DNA of 64,000 bases, taken from assembly GCA_914767885.1 (NCBI GenBank), contig CAJZBQ010000058.1:569501-633500 (forward strand). Direction: 5' to 3'. Made by a program: the position numbers and the translations under genes. Position 1 is the stretch's first letter. Each line of letters starts with the position of its first letter. Shown in pieces: positions 36,735 to 46,108 of this stretch. This stretch comes from Blepharisma stoltei. Taxonomy: Eukaryota; Ciliophora; Heterotrichea; Heterotrichida; Blepharismidae. A model generated the notes under the pieces. That model ran no database searches. It saw nothing but the letters and a program-made list of their open reading frames with translations, and had not been told where the DNA came from.

Positions 36735-39700
36735 TTAAATCTTTAAACTTTTACTTTTAATTAATAGCCTGCTTATTATAAGTGAAATTCCAAATCCTAA
36801 CTCCCCAGCCCACCGTGAGCGAATAATCTATTGGAAAAATCTCTTTTTTGGCCCAAAACAACCCACTGTTAGCAAACAAAAAATTTTTTATTAAAAAATA
36901 TTTTAATATACATAATAATTCTCTAACTAATTTAGTTTTTTTTTAAGCAGATTGCATTTCAATCATAGATTTTTCTTACAAATAGGATTTTTTTAAATTC
37001 AAAAAAAATTACTATAAAATTAAATATTAAAATAAAACTTTGACCCCTCTGTGTGCAAATTTTTTGATCGCTCAATTAGGAGTAAAGAAATTCCAAAAAC
37101 TGGGACATAATGCATAGGATGAATGCTTGGGATGCTTTTCTTTATATTATTAGGATTAGGATATCCCCATTGTTTCCAATTATTCGTTAACAATGTGTCA
37201 TTGATAGATTTGCTTGGCAGCCAGTCCCTGATATATTTTCTTTTCCACCAATTTTTTGGTTTATTTTTTAAAATAGCATTACTGAGTCCTTCTATAAAAG
37301 TTTCTTTGCCATTTTTCCATTCATGCCCTTCATATGTAGTAAAATTATAATTGTACATTTGAATTCTTATATAATTTGGAGGATTTTCTTCAAATGGATT
37401 TTTTTCAAGTAAGGTATTCACACTTGGGCTACTATAAAAGAGCCTATTTAATAATGCAACCATTCAAGGAGAGTTTCTTAAGTCTCCTAAAGCGGCAAAC
37501 CACATTTGCCAGTCAAGACGTGGCTGATGAGGGATGTTAATTTTTGGTGAGAGTGTAATATTTTGGGGTTTATATGTAAATTCGTAGTCTTTTCATGCTT
37601 TTTGGTCATAAGACCCTTGTATGATTAATTCAGGTCTGCCACCGACCCCAGTCATTCTTCGAAAGAGTCCATATGAATTTGTTAATTGGTAAGGAGATGT
37701 TCATTCATATGATTTTTCTATAATCATAGGGGTAGGCAAAATAAGTCCTTTATAATTGCTGTCAATACCTAAAAGGAATGGTGATAAACTTGAGCAATAA
37801 ATAATTATCAAAATTAATAATGGAGGAATGCTAACTCCCCCCTCTTTGAGCGAACAAAAGCATTGGTAAAATCCCTATTTATTTGATAAAAAATTCCTGG
37901 ATGAGCGAATAAAACATTTTCGATATATAAGTGATAATTATTATAATAAAAATCTATCGCTAATTCTGTTGAATTTTAAACAAATTGCATTTTAAAACAT
38001 AATTTACAATTTAAATTAATTTTCGCTTTCCAATTTTTGCGAATTGAGATATTTTTAATTTCGAAAAAAAAAATTCCTATAATTCATATTAAATTGTTTA
38101 AATCACCTTTCGTTAGCGAACAAAATTTTTGTTCTCTCATGGAGGGGGAGTAAGAGGGATTTGCTTTAGATGGTGAATTAGATAGCGCCCTGTATTTATG
38201 ATAATAAAAATTGGAACCAAAGAAAGAGCATAAAGAAAATAAGGATGATTTAACTGATTGAAAATTACAATTTTTCTTTGCTGTGAAAGAGTTCAGTCAA
38301 GCTTTCCTTTCATTAGAGTATTAGGATTGAGAAAGAAGTATATAATTAAAGTTGAGAATAAAATCTAAATAGATATTACTCAGGAAAGGTGATGCAATAT
38401 TCAATGTTTTTCTCTTTTTACTTTTAGTTCGATAACAGGAAATCCCAAAATTTTCCCCAAAAATTTAATTAGCCACTTGAAATTTAATAAAAAATAATCA
38501 TCTAGCATTGCGATAAGCCTAATTTATTTTTACAGCCCTATGGTCAAAATATTAAAAAAATTGTAATTCCCACTAGCAAGTATTAAAATTTGAGCTAAAA
38601 ATTGCATCAAAACTCCAAAGATTCTAAGGTATCTTAAAGGAGAGTAGTATAAAATTGAAGTAAAAATCATTGAAAAATAAGCAAATCCGACAGATAATCT
38701 TTGAATTATATGAGGAAGTTGATGGAAATATCATGAAAAAGGTGTAGGCAAACATTGTGTTTCATAATGATAAAAAAGTGCAGATAAATTCCATCAAGTT
38801 GGGCATTCAGATAGCAATTTAACATTTCCACTGCTAAAAATATATCTAAATGACAGTCATCTAAGCATTTCTCTTGCAAATAATTGTATAAAACTAGTGA
38901 ATTGTTTTAAGGCATTAGCATCTTAGTTTTAATCTTAATTAACAGATGACGAGTGCCATATTGATTATACAGTCACCAAGGACCCCGAAGGATTCATCCG
39001 CTTTTCGATGTTCACATCCCCTTGTGATCGAATTGATGACGACCGGCGAGGTCTTAAGTCATCTTCCTATTCTCTAGAATCTGTATCATTGCTAGGACAT
39101 TTTGAGTGTGAAGGAGGGAGGTATCTCTCCTCTTTGCCCAATTAAGGGCTCAGTTTTAAGTGGACAGACTATGGACTTCTGCAGACCTGCTGCAGGCTAA
39201 TTGGATAGTAGTTGATCCAGGAACCTGAAGTTCAGCGGTGTTGGATGCCGACCTCAGCAGTTACAGGTAAAAAGAAGCTCAATTCCTTGGTCCTTATTGC
39301 TGCCCTAATATTGCAGAAAGGTTCACCTTTAGAGTTCCAAAGGGCGCTCCCAGGCTATCCCTTTCAAGTCATAGGAACCGAATCCAAAAAACCTACTCGG
39401 ATATCATAAACCATTTCAGCCCTGAATATCGGCTGGTTTCTCGCGAGTTCGCCTTGGCCATAAGACTGATAAATTGCGTCAAGAGATCGGATACGCTTAG
39501 GCCGCCATTTTTATGTACGAAGGCAGCAGAATTATTCGAAACATGTTAGGGTGCATCAAAACAGGTCAAGCTAACAATCTTTGGACCTAATAATGTAAAA
39601 AGGAGGAAGTTCTGGCCTTATCAACCCATTAGTGGACGTTAAGCATTATCTGTATTAATATAATGCATAAAACTAGTGCTTTCTGCGCTTTGGAATATTG

Positions 39701-40534
39701 GAATCCTAGCATAAAATATCATTAAAAAGCCTGATTCTATAATTAAAATATCCCATTGAAACGATAAAAATGTTCTACCAATTGAAAAAAATGTATAAAA
39801 ACATACCCAAAGAACCATAAAAGAGACCGCATTATTAAATCTATTGGTAAATAAACAAAGATTTGAAAAAATGATCCCAATCATGCATATCTATATAAAA
39901 TTTACAATGTACATTGTCGTATCAGTGTCAGAAAAATCCAAAAGTATTGGAAATATTGACTTCAAAAAATCAAGGATATGTGAGCTAAGTTAAGTATTTT
40001 AAGACAATAAGTGGATTAATTACGAGCCTGGCTATCTGGCGTAGACCCGCCCTATTCTAAAGATTAGCTCCCTAGGCTAGAGCCGCCTCTTGGGGGTGCC
40101 TAGTTAGTCCCGATAAGCAAAGACTATGTGAGAGGCAAAACCTGTAGCACATCTGGCAGGGAGAGGGAAAACTTTGGGGAGAAGCAAATCTTCCCTTCTC
40201 GGCATCCCCAAACCAGAAGCCCTCTTTAAAAGCGAAAAGCACTGTTTTCAGTTAATCCGAATTGGTCCTACCTGATCCATAGGGAATGCACCTTAAAGTC
40301 CTTCTTCTGTCAATGTAACCATTTTATTTCTCGGGTATGTAAGGAATCCCAATATAAAAAAGGAAGATGATAATTATTTGCGGTAGCATGGTCAACTACT
40401 ATTTTTGCTGGCAAAATTCCATCTGAGCCTCAAAGTCCTGCAATTTGCACGTAGTTCGAAATAAAAGCAGATAAATAGCAAAATGCAAAAATTTTGGTCA
40501 CAAGTCCACGCTGTATCGTGATTTCAAGATCCAT
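36735..40534 (-). CDS. Lipase maturation factor (LMF1/LMF2-like), reconstructed
   Basis: 686 residues after removing three 15-nt introns (one is GTAAATTTTATATAG), two MITEs (36800-37084, 37834-38152) and two retroelements. Family blocks are unmistakable: LYVQ-type [18 protein letters not shown] near the N-terminus, [100 protein letters not shown] and [18 protein letters not shown]. These multi-pass ER proteins assist folding of secreted lipases. Five insertions make this the most fragmented gene in the window, yet the sum of all removals leaves 2061 nt in frame. It is divergent from the gene at 40556, with 21 bp between the start codons. Confidence 0.87.
36800..37084 (-). mobile_element. MITE-type IES, 285 bp
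   Basis: TA-ACTCCCCAGCCCACCGTGAGCG at the left, AATTAGGAG-TA at the right. Its removal joins VFGISL to [12 protein letters not shown] near the C-terminus of the lipase maturation factor. Confidence 0.82.
37834..38152 (-). mobile_element. MITE-type IES, 319 bp
   Basis: TA-ACTCCCCCCTCTTTGAGCG at the left, CATGGAGGGGGAG-TA at the right, TAA on both sides. The host junction is [14 protein letters not shown]. Confidence 0.85.
38912..39642 (-). mobile_element. Retroelement copy, about 730 bp, in lipase maturation factor exon
   Basis: GC-richer insert sharing blocks with the copy at 54542-55087 (GGACTTCTGCAGACCTGC, TGGATGCCGA, CAGTTACAGGTAAAAAGAAG, AAACCTACTCGG). It is flanked by an imperfect AATGC(C)TTAA direct repeat. 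Removal joins YINTDNA to LKQFTSFIQ in frame. Confidence 0.72.
39984..40332 (-). mobile_element. Retroelement-like insertion, about 350 bp
   Basis: GC-richer insert between imperfect direct repeats (GGATATGTGA at 39974-39983, GGGTATGTAA at 40333-40342). On the minus strand it starts TAAAATGG like other copies. Removal with one repeat joins YWDSLH to ILDFLKSIF. The internal sequence is only weakly like other copies. Confidence 0.6.
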
Positions 40535-40555
40535 ATTCTATCCTTAAATTTAATT

Positions 40556-42592
40556 ATGGATTTTGGAGGCGTTATTTCAGTTGAAAATTTTGATCCTACT
40601 TCTCACACAGCTATAGATTCCCCTCGCTCTCTCGAAGCTTGCAAAAAGCATGGCATCGAGCCTTCTGAGCTATTCCAACTTTCCCGAAATCAAGCTACTA
40701 AAAAGCTTGGCATAAATGCCCCGTCAGATATGATAGATTTATACATAGAAAGATATGAACTTCGCCGTCAAAAAGAAGTAGAGCTTGTAAAGAGTGAAAG
40801 GAAAAATCTTATGAGGACCTCTTCAACAAATTCATCCAGATCAGTTTCAAGACATCACTCAAAAAGCACATTTTTAATCCAAGAAGAAGAAAAACAATTA
40901 GAAAAATTAAAACGAAAAAGAGAAATTGAAGTAGCGCAGCTATATGAACAAGAAAGAATCAAACAAGAACTATTATCAAAATTTTCAGAAAAAGAAAGAA
41001 AGGCTCAAGAAAGAGAATATGAAAGGAAAAAGAAACTAGAACAAGAGAGAAAAATGAGGGAAGTTAAAAGCCTGCAGGAAGTGGAAAGGAAAAGAATGGA
41101 AGAAGAAAATTTTCAAATGGAAATTAAACGGAAGCAGAATGAGCAATTTCAACAAGAGCAGATGAGGTTAAGAGAAAAGGCGAAAATGGAAAAAAGGATG
41201 AAAAAAGAAGCCAAGGCAAGGGATGATGAATTAAAGAGAAGACAAGAAATGCTAAAGCAGCAAACTATGGAAATCGAAAGCCAGCAGCATCAAATGATTG
41301 AAAGTAAAAGAAAAGAAATGATGCATAGAGAAAAACAGAGACTAAAGTCTTTGCAGTTAAAACAGAAAAGGCTGAAAGAAGAAAACGATTTAAAGCAAAA
41401 AGAAAAAGATGAAAGGATTATGCTAGCTAAAACAAACTTGGAAAATTTAACAAAAGAAAAGCTGAAAGAATATAAAAGAAAAGAAGAAATGGCTGAGATG
41501 AAGAGAAGACATTTTGAAAAGAAAAGAGAAGCTTTAAAAAAGCTAGTTCAAGAACAGTCAGAAAGAAAAAAAATAGAAATTCAGCAGGTCATTGAAAATA
41601 ATCAAGAGATGATTGAAGCTAGAAAAAATGATTATTTAAATAGCATGAAAGAAGCTGAATTAAGAAAAAAAATACAAGAAAGGCAGAAAAAAGAAGAATT
41701 AGAGCGCAAAAGAGAAGAAGAAAAAATAAAAGAAATGGAAAGGCAGTTCGTAAAAGAAAGATGCAATCAAATTGAAATGGAAAGAATTAAAGAAATTAAA
41801 TTCAAGCAAAAATTAGCAGATAAAAAGCTGAGAAAACTAAATAAAATGAAAGACGAAGAACGAAAGCGTGAAGAAATCTTAAAGGAAATAAAAAATATTG
41901 AAAAACAAGATGAAATTAAACGAATTGAAAGAAAACAAGAATATCAAAGAGAAATGGTAAGGAAAAAGCTTCAGCAAGAAAATGAAAGGATAAATAATTT
42001 AATGAAAGAAAGAGAAAGAATCTACCAATCACGTCAAAAGGTTCGTTCTCAAATTGAGATGGAAAAAACAAAAATTGCAGAAAAGTTCAATTCATCGAGA
42101 AATAAAGGCGATTCACAATTTCTCCTATCTTATGAAAACTCAATGGTTTCTACTGGAGATCAGTTCAATACTGCTTTAGAAAAGAAAAAAGCTTCTTCAG
42201 CTAAAAGCAACAGACTAATAATAAAAGCTTTCTCAAAGCAAAGCCACGAATCGTCTAGAAGAACTTTTCATTCTCCAAAGCCTCTATCTGCAACAAGCCC
42301 AAACCGATATAAATCAACCAAAGAGAAAATGAAAGCGGAAGCCAAAAAGATTATAAAAGAACTACAAAAGAAAAGCAGAAAGTCAATGAGAAGGATACTC
42401 AAAGAAGAAGTAAAAAGAGAAGAAGAACGACAGGCAATTTTAGATTCGATAAGGGATCCTGGGGAAAGAAAAAGAATTAATTTTATTTTTGATGAAGAAA
42501 AAGAAAGATGTGAAGAACAAAAAAAAGAAATTAAGAGAAAATTAAAAGATGATGTCCAGAGAGTCTCTATGATGTATCATAGCTTGGAATAA
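40556..42592 (+). CDS. Long Lys/Glu-rich coiled-coil protein
   Basis: 678 residues, uninterrupted. The first 75 residues form a small globular domain (SLEACKKHGIEPSELFQ, ATKKLGINAPSDMIDLYIERYELRRQKE). The rest, from residue about 110 to 490, is a continuous Lys/Arg/Glu-rich helix with heptad-like spacing, then a Ser-rich segment and a second charged helix. The N-terminal motif is typical of a family of ciliate and algal coiled-coil proteins, probably axonemal or basal-body, but I cannot name it. Its start codon is 21 bp from that of the divergent LMF gene. Confidence 0.8.
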   Translation: MDFGGVISVENFDPTSHTAIDSPRSLEACKKHGIEPSELFQLSRNQATKKLGINAPSDMIDLYIERYELRRQKEVELVKSERKNLMRTSSTNSSRSVSRHHSKSTFLIQEEEKQLEKLKRKREIEVAQLYEQERIKQELLSKFSEKERKAQEREYERKKKLEQERKMREVKSLQEVERKRMEEENFQMEIKRKQNEQFQQEQMRLREKAKMEKRMKKEAKARDDELKRRQEMLKQQTMEIESQQHQMIESKRKEMMHREKQRLKSLQLKQKRLKEENDLKQKEKDERIMLAKTNLENLTKEKLKEYKRKEEMAEMKRRHFEKKREALKKLVQEQSERKKIEIQQVIENNQEMIEARKNDYLNSMKEAELRKKIQERQKKEELERKREEEKIKEMERQFVKERCNQIEMERIKEIKFKQKLADKKLRKLNKMKDEERKREEILKEIKNIEKQDEIKRIERKQEYQREMVRKKLQQENERINNLMKERERIYQSRQKVRSQIEMEKTKIAEKFNSSRNKGDSQFLLSYENSMVSTGDQFNTALEKKKASSAKSNRLIIKAFSKQSHESSRRTFHSPKPLSATSPNRYKSTKEKMKAEAKKIIKELQKKSRKSMRRILKEEVKREEERQAILDSIRDPGERKRINFIFDEEKERCEEQKKEIKRKLKDDVQRVSMMYHSLE

Positions 42593-42972
42593 GAAATGGG
42601 ATATAGGATAGTAATATAATTTATATTAATTAAATATTTCATGAGTGTTATGAATTAAAATTTATTTTATAATACTCAAATTATAAAAATAATATCTTTT
42701 CCTTGAAAATCAATATTTTTCTTGGTGTTAATATATATGCACCAAATAGCGCACGTGGCTATAGCTTTATTTTAATTTTTTCAATTAAATATTCAAGCCC
42801 TTTACAAGTTCTTAATAATCTAATTCATAATTAATAAAACCATTTATTTATAAAATTCCTGCAAACGCTTCAAATCGGAAAATTTTGTGTTATCACATTT
42901 CCTGATTATTGAATGCTTATATCTATTAAGTCTTACTAAACATATTTTCTGCCATCAAAATTATACAATTTA
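42593..42972. other. Intergenic AT-rich spacer
   Basis: 380 bp between two plus-strand genes, AT-rich. No ORF, inverted repeat or MITE motif supported. Confidence 0.45.
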
Positions 42973-43767
42973 ATGACTTCTATCGAAGATGATTTATCAA
43001 TTTTAGCGACCGAAGAGGATGATTCCCCTAATAGTTTCAAAGGGAAGCGCCGATCTAAAAGAGATCTTCAAGGTCGTACCTATAAATGCGGCTGCGAAAA
43101 AATGTATTTGAGTTATCCAGCTTTATATACTCATATCAAAACTAAGCATGATGGGATTACTCCGCCAGGGACAGAAACACCTAACTCTATAGGAAATAGA
43201 GGCAGAGGAAGGCCTCGCAAAATGCCGATTGAAAAAGAAGAGAAAAATGATATAAAAGAGAGTTTAGAGGAGAATCCTTTAGAAGATTTAGAAATTCTTG
43301 GCGGTCAAACAGACCCTATAAATGGATTTGATGACCCCAACTCTGAACTGCTGAATAAGATAAAAGAATGAAAAAATAAACCAGCAGAAGAATTTTTTGA
43401 TAAAGAAAACTTATCATGTGACGATGCATTTGCGGCCTATCTTATAGAAATTTCTGAAAATATAGGAGAAGATACTTATAAAAATTTTATATTATTCTTT
43501 GAAAATTTAAGAATTTGCCTCAACCTTAGAGGATACCAACTTCACCTTGACGAAAACTCAGTTAAAATTTCTAATTACAGCAAAACTAAAGGCCCAGAAA
43601 AAATTCCAGGAATTTTCAATTACTATATCCAACAATACATGCCTCTAAACTTCCCATCTTTCAATAAAAGCATCGCCATAAAAATTTCCCTTCACTTTGA
43701 CAAATGGCTTCTTAAAAATAACTTGACTGACATGAAAATTCTTTTAACAGATGAAATAATTAACTAA
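42973..43767 (+). CDS. C2H2 zinc-finger/AT-hook-like protein
   Basis: 264 residues, with TGA-coded Trp at KIKEWKNK. One finger is visible: CGCEKMYLSYPALYTHIKTKH (residues about 38-58), with an atypical CxC start. A basic RGRGRPRK AT-hook-like motif follows. The C-terminal half is a helical region (CDDAFAAYLIEISENIG, NFILFFENLRICLNLRGYQL). Likely a DNA-binding or chromatin protein; target unknown. Confidence 0.75.
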
Positions 43768-43788
43768 TTTTCTTAAAAATAATAAAAA

Positions 43789-44753
43789 ATGCCCAGATCT
43801 TCATCATCTTCTTACACATCTTCATCAGGATCATGCTGCTCTTCTTCGTCACGATCCCCTTCACCTCGATCTAAAGTCCTCAGAGTTACAAATTTAACAG
43901 GAAATGTAAATAGAAATCATCTCTATGAAATCTTTGAAAATTATGGAGAAGTTAAAACTGTGGAATTAGCTGAAAAAGAAGGGACACACAAATAAAATGG
44001 CGACGACACTGACCCGTCCTCTCCTGGAACTGTGGCGAGATTGGGGGCCTTGCTACGGCCTGAAGCCAATCCGCCCAGGGAAAGGTCTGGAATGGGTACC
44101 GGTAGTTTGTGTCCGGCTAGGTTTCCCTCCCAGTCCAGCAACGGCGATCCTAGGGTCGTCCCGATAGGACACGGGCAAAAAGGGTTTTTTCCTCTAGGGA
44201 CCGCTAGTGTCAATTTGGAGGGCATGGCAGGAGCCGACAAGAGCTAAGGAGTTAATCCTTAGCTCTAACCCTAGTCTGGTGACGTGAAGCACGGTGACCC
44301 AGTTCGCCTACTTCCGGGATAGCATGACCAAGCCCCATGACCGGAAGGAGCTGAGTGGTAGCCTGTGGCACTTAGGTGCACACTGGGAGCAGGGCAAGGA
44401 AAGCAAGCGAGGCGTCCAAAAGGCGGAAGAAAAGGACCTTCGGTCCTGGCCGGGAGCTACTCTATAAATTTAACTAAGACTAAGACTAAGCTGAAAAAGA
44501 AGGGAAAGAAGGAAGATTAAAAAGAGGCTATGCTTATGTTGATATGGTAAGCGGAAAAGATGCTTTAGCGGCTAAGAAAGCTATGGATGGAGGATGAATT
44601 GATGGAAATGTAATTGGTGTTAGCATTGTAGATGAATATAGAGGAAGAAGAAGGCCTAGATCAAGATATAATAGATATAAGAGGTCAAGGCCGCCAATAA
44701 ATAGAAGAAAAAGAAGCAGATCTTGCTCGTGTTCGTCGTCTTCATCAAAATAA
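43789..44753 (+). CDS. RNPS1: RNPS1-like SR/RRM splicing protein, reconstructed
   Basis: 147 residues after removing the retroelement with one duplication (521 bp). A Ser-rich N-terminus and an RS-like C-terminus (RRRPRSRYNRYKRSRPP, SCSCSSSSSK) enclose one RRM: KVLRVTNLTGNVNRNHLYEI (RNP2 side) and RGYAYVDM (RNP1), ending GGWIDGNVIGVSI. RNPS1 is an exon-junction-complex peripheral factor; the order and RRM sequence fit, and the protein is short. The retroelement falls in the loop before RNP1 (VELAEKEG-KEGRLKRGYAYV). It ends 3 bp from the stop of the convergent gene. Confidence 0.82.
43985..44488 (+). mobile_element. Retroelement copy in RRM exon, duplication lacks TA
   Basis: 504 bp, GC-rich. 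Starts AAAATGGCGACGACACTGAC a few bases after the left duplication and ends CTCTATAAATTTAACTAAG followed by ACTAAG repeats. Perfect 17-bp direct repeat AGCTGAAAAAGAAGGGA (43968-43984, 44489-44505). Removing element and one repeat restores the RRM. The repeat has no TA dinucleotide. Confidence 0.88.
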
Positions 44754-44756
44754 TTA

Positions 44757-46094
44757 TTAACTATTTAAAGAATCAATATCTCTCTGTTTAGCTTGGATTT
44801 TTGATAAGGTTTCAGCATAGGAATTAGCTCCCCTTCTCCGGATCGAACAAAACCAATGAAAAAATTTCTATTTTTTGCCCAGAAACCTACCCTCCATGAA
44901 GCGGTCAAAAATGAAAAAAAATGATATATAATTGATAATTAGTATTATTCTGATTTATTTAAAACAGCTTGCATTTTAAAACATAAATTTTACAAATTAA
45001 ATTAATATTGCTTTCAAGTTTTTGCGAATTAGGATTTTTTTTTAAATTTCGAAAAAAAATTACTATAAAATTTATATATAAATTTTTATAAAAAAAATTT
45101 AACCCCTCTCCTTGAGGCAACAAATTTTTTTTGCTCGCTCACAGAGAGGGGAGTAAGGATTTTCATTAAATTTGGATCAGATTCGTATCTGGCAAGTCTT
45201 GAAGAAAGAATTGATTTTAAATCAGATTGCTCGTCTAATGTTTTAATTAGTTCTTCTTTTATAATATTTAAAGCTTCTAAAGTGGTTGGATTGTATAAAT
45301 CATTTTCTAGAGACTGCTCTAAGCATTTTCTATTTAATATTTGTATATCTTGCTTTAATTCTAATTCATTGCATTGCAAAGTATTTTGATTTCCATCGGC
45401 ATAAAGTATAGCCCGAGCTTCCTTTTGGCTCGGCTATCCCGATGTTGATATGGGAGTTGGTTTTATCACTATTTGTTGGTAAAACCAACTCCCCAGATGG
45501 TAAATCCACTCTATATGGAAATTTGACATCTGGGGAGTTTGCTTTACCAATAAATGTTGGTAGGGCCATCTCCCATTCCGACGTCGAGACAGCCGAGCCA
45601 AAAGAAGGATCGGGCTATAGAGATATATCATGTAAATTTTCTGAAATTTCTTGTAAATTATCTATGTGAGTTTTTAAACAATTTTCGGTTTTTGCTTGAA
45701 TTTCGGATATTTTTTGCGGATATGAAGAATTTTCTGCTGAAATTCTTTGAATAAGGGTAAATGGGGATTTCGTTTGCAAAATCTTTTCAAGTCTCTCAAG
45801 TATTGACTGTAATGACATCTCTGTTTTTGGCAGGGTTTTATTTATATCATTTAATTGAGATTCATAAGACGACATATCAATATTTGCTTGCCAAAGTTCA
45901 GATGTATTTACCCCAAGAAATCGAAGATATGGTTCAATTTCATGCCATTCTAAATCATTTCTTCCTACTTCGTCTTTATCAATTAAGCTAATATAACTTG
46001 ACGATATACCTATACTTTTTAAATCAAAATTTCCCAAGCATTGCAATAATAATAGATTTTCATAGTCACTAATTGATATTTTCCCGGTTTCCAT
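44757..46094 (-). CDS. Coiled-coil hypothetical protein, reconstructed
   Basis: 265 residues after removing the palindromic IES 45407-45617 and the MITE 44827-45155. METGKISISDYENLLL starts 14 bp after the stop of the upstream coiled-coil gene. The N-terminal third looks globular (LLLQCLGNFDLKSIGISSSY), the rest coiled-coil (QSILERLEKILQ, NIIKEELIKTLDEQSDLKS). The junctions are DISLL-YADGNQ and LMKIL-NSYAETL, both in frame. No family recognised. Convergent with the RNPS1-like gene. Confidence 0.72.
44827..45155 (-). mobile_element. MITE-type IES, 329 bp
   Basis: It begins TA-GCTCCCCTTCTCCGG and ends CAGAGAGGGGAG-TA, with a CCTCTCC-hairpin at 45103-45155 and the standard core. The host frame is restored. 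Confidence 0.82.
45407..45617. repeat. 211-bp palindromic IES with TATAGCCCG termini
   Basis: Left arm TATAGCCCGAGCTTCCTTTTGG pairs with CCAAAAGAAGGATCGGGCTATA at the right; nested inner pairs include GGGAGTTGGTTTTA and CATCTGGGGAGTT blocks. TA excision restores the coiled-coil gene. Confidence 0.8.
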
Positions 46095-46108
46095 ATTATA
46101 AATTACAC

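Noticed and set aside
45366-45669. Overlapping ORFs around the 45.4-45.6 kb region
   Set aside because: They arise from the arms of the palindromic IES 45407-45617.
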